Shown one piece after another: positions 11,159 to 11,159 of a stretch of DNA of 11,159 bases. The stretch spans positions 1 to 11,159 of the forward strand of contig JAPLJY010000104.1 of assembly GCA_026388345.1 (NCBI GenBank). The letters are read 5' to 3'. Within the stretch, counting starts at the first letter, position 1. The number at the start of each line of letters is the position of its first letter. Under the pieces are notes generated by a model, which was not told the DNA's origin, ran no database searches, and was given only the letters and a program-made list of their open reading frames with translations. The stretch is from Deltaproteobacteria bacterium. GTDB lineage: Bacteria; Desulfobacterota; Syntrophia; Syntrophales; UBA5619. The position numbers and the translations under genes are program-made.

Positions 11159-11159
11159 T

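Noticed and set aside
10995..11159. Plus-strand frame 'PVIVVTYKSTKCLS...' running to the right edge
   Set aside because: No start codon with a ribosome binding site, and the opposite strand carries the CHAT-type C-terminus in 11093-11158.

Overview
The window looks like chromosomal DNA of an anaerobic, high-GC Desulfobacterota-type bacterium (the former Deltaproteobacteria; a syntrophic fatty-acid degrader or relative is plausible). This is an inference. It rests on the gene content (a cysteine-free Crp/Fnr regulator beside a ferredoxin-like gene, an ADP-forming acyl-CoA synthetase and an AMP-forming long-chain acyl-CoA synthetase) and on the GC-rich codon use of positions 782-8548. No rRNA or other taxonomic marker is present.

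Layout. (1) 70-318 (-) encodes a small uncharacterised protein. It is followed by a 463-bp AT-richer gap holding two short hairpin-type repeats, a paired 12-mer and a good sigma70-type promoter. (2) 782-1567 (+) is the DNA glycosylase Fpg/MutM. (3) 1581-4014 looks like a redox or nitrosative-stress module: a [4Fe-4S] ferredoxin-like protein (-), a divergent Crp/Fnr-family regulator (+), and a cupin-ABM fusion protein (+). A perfect TTTGAC-N4-GTCAAA palindrome lies between the divergent genes. The regulator carries the E-x2-S-R recognition-helix pattern expected to read TTGA half-sites, so it probably controls both directions. (4) 4208-6385 (+) is an ADP-forming acyl-CoA synthetase with its ATP-grasp half placed first. 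It converges on (5) 6716-8548 (-), an AMP-forming long-chain acyl-CoA synthetase. The latter has a strong promoter embedded in a 10-bp inverted repeat. Together the two suggest acyl-CoA activation coupled to ATP recovery. (6) From about 8660 to the right edge the base composition drops sharply to AT-rich. This part holds a 584-aa lipoprotein with a duplicated 98-residue proline-rich linker and a CsgG/LpoB-like C-terminal domain, a 50-codon small ORF with a strong ribosome binding site, and, running in from the right edge on the minus strand, the last residues of what looks like a CHAT-domain (caspase-like) protein. It reads as an accessory island, and an attC-like sequence sits at its left boundary.

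Dispersed repeats are frequent between genes. One ~82-110-nt element occurs twice (3198-3279 and 6416-6525); its 3' hairpin resembles the right end of IS200/IS605-family elements. Short GGGACATCTCCC-type hairpins occur upstream of mutM, and similar ones upstream of the cupin gene. The sequence around 4118-4140 belongs to a short repeat type common in many bacterial genomes.

The most interesting candidates are the lipoprotein plus CHAT island at the right end, the regulator/ferredoxin/cupin-ABM module with its operator, and the two-copy IS605-like element.
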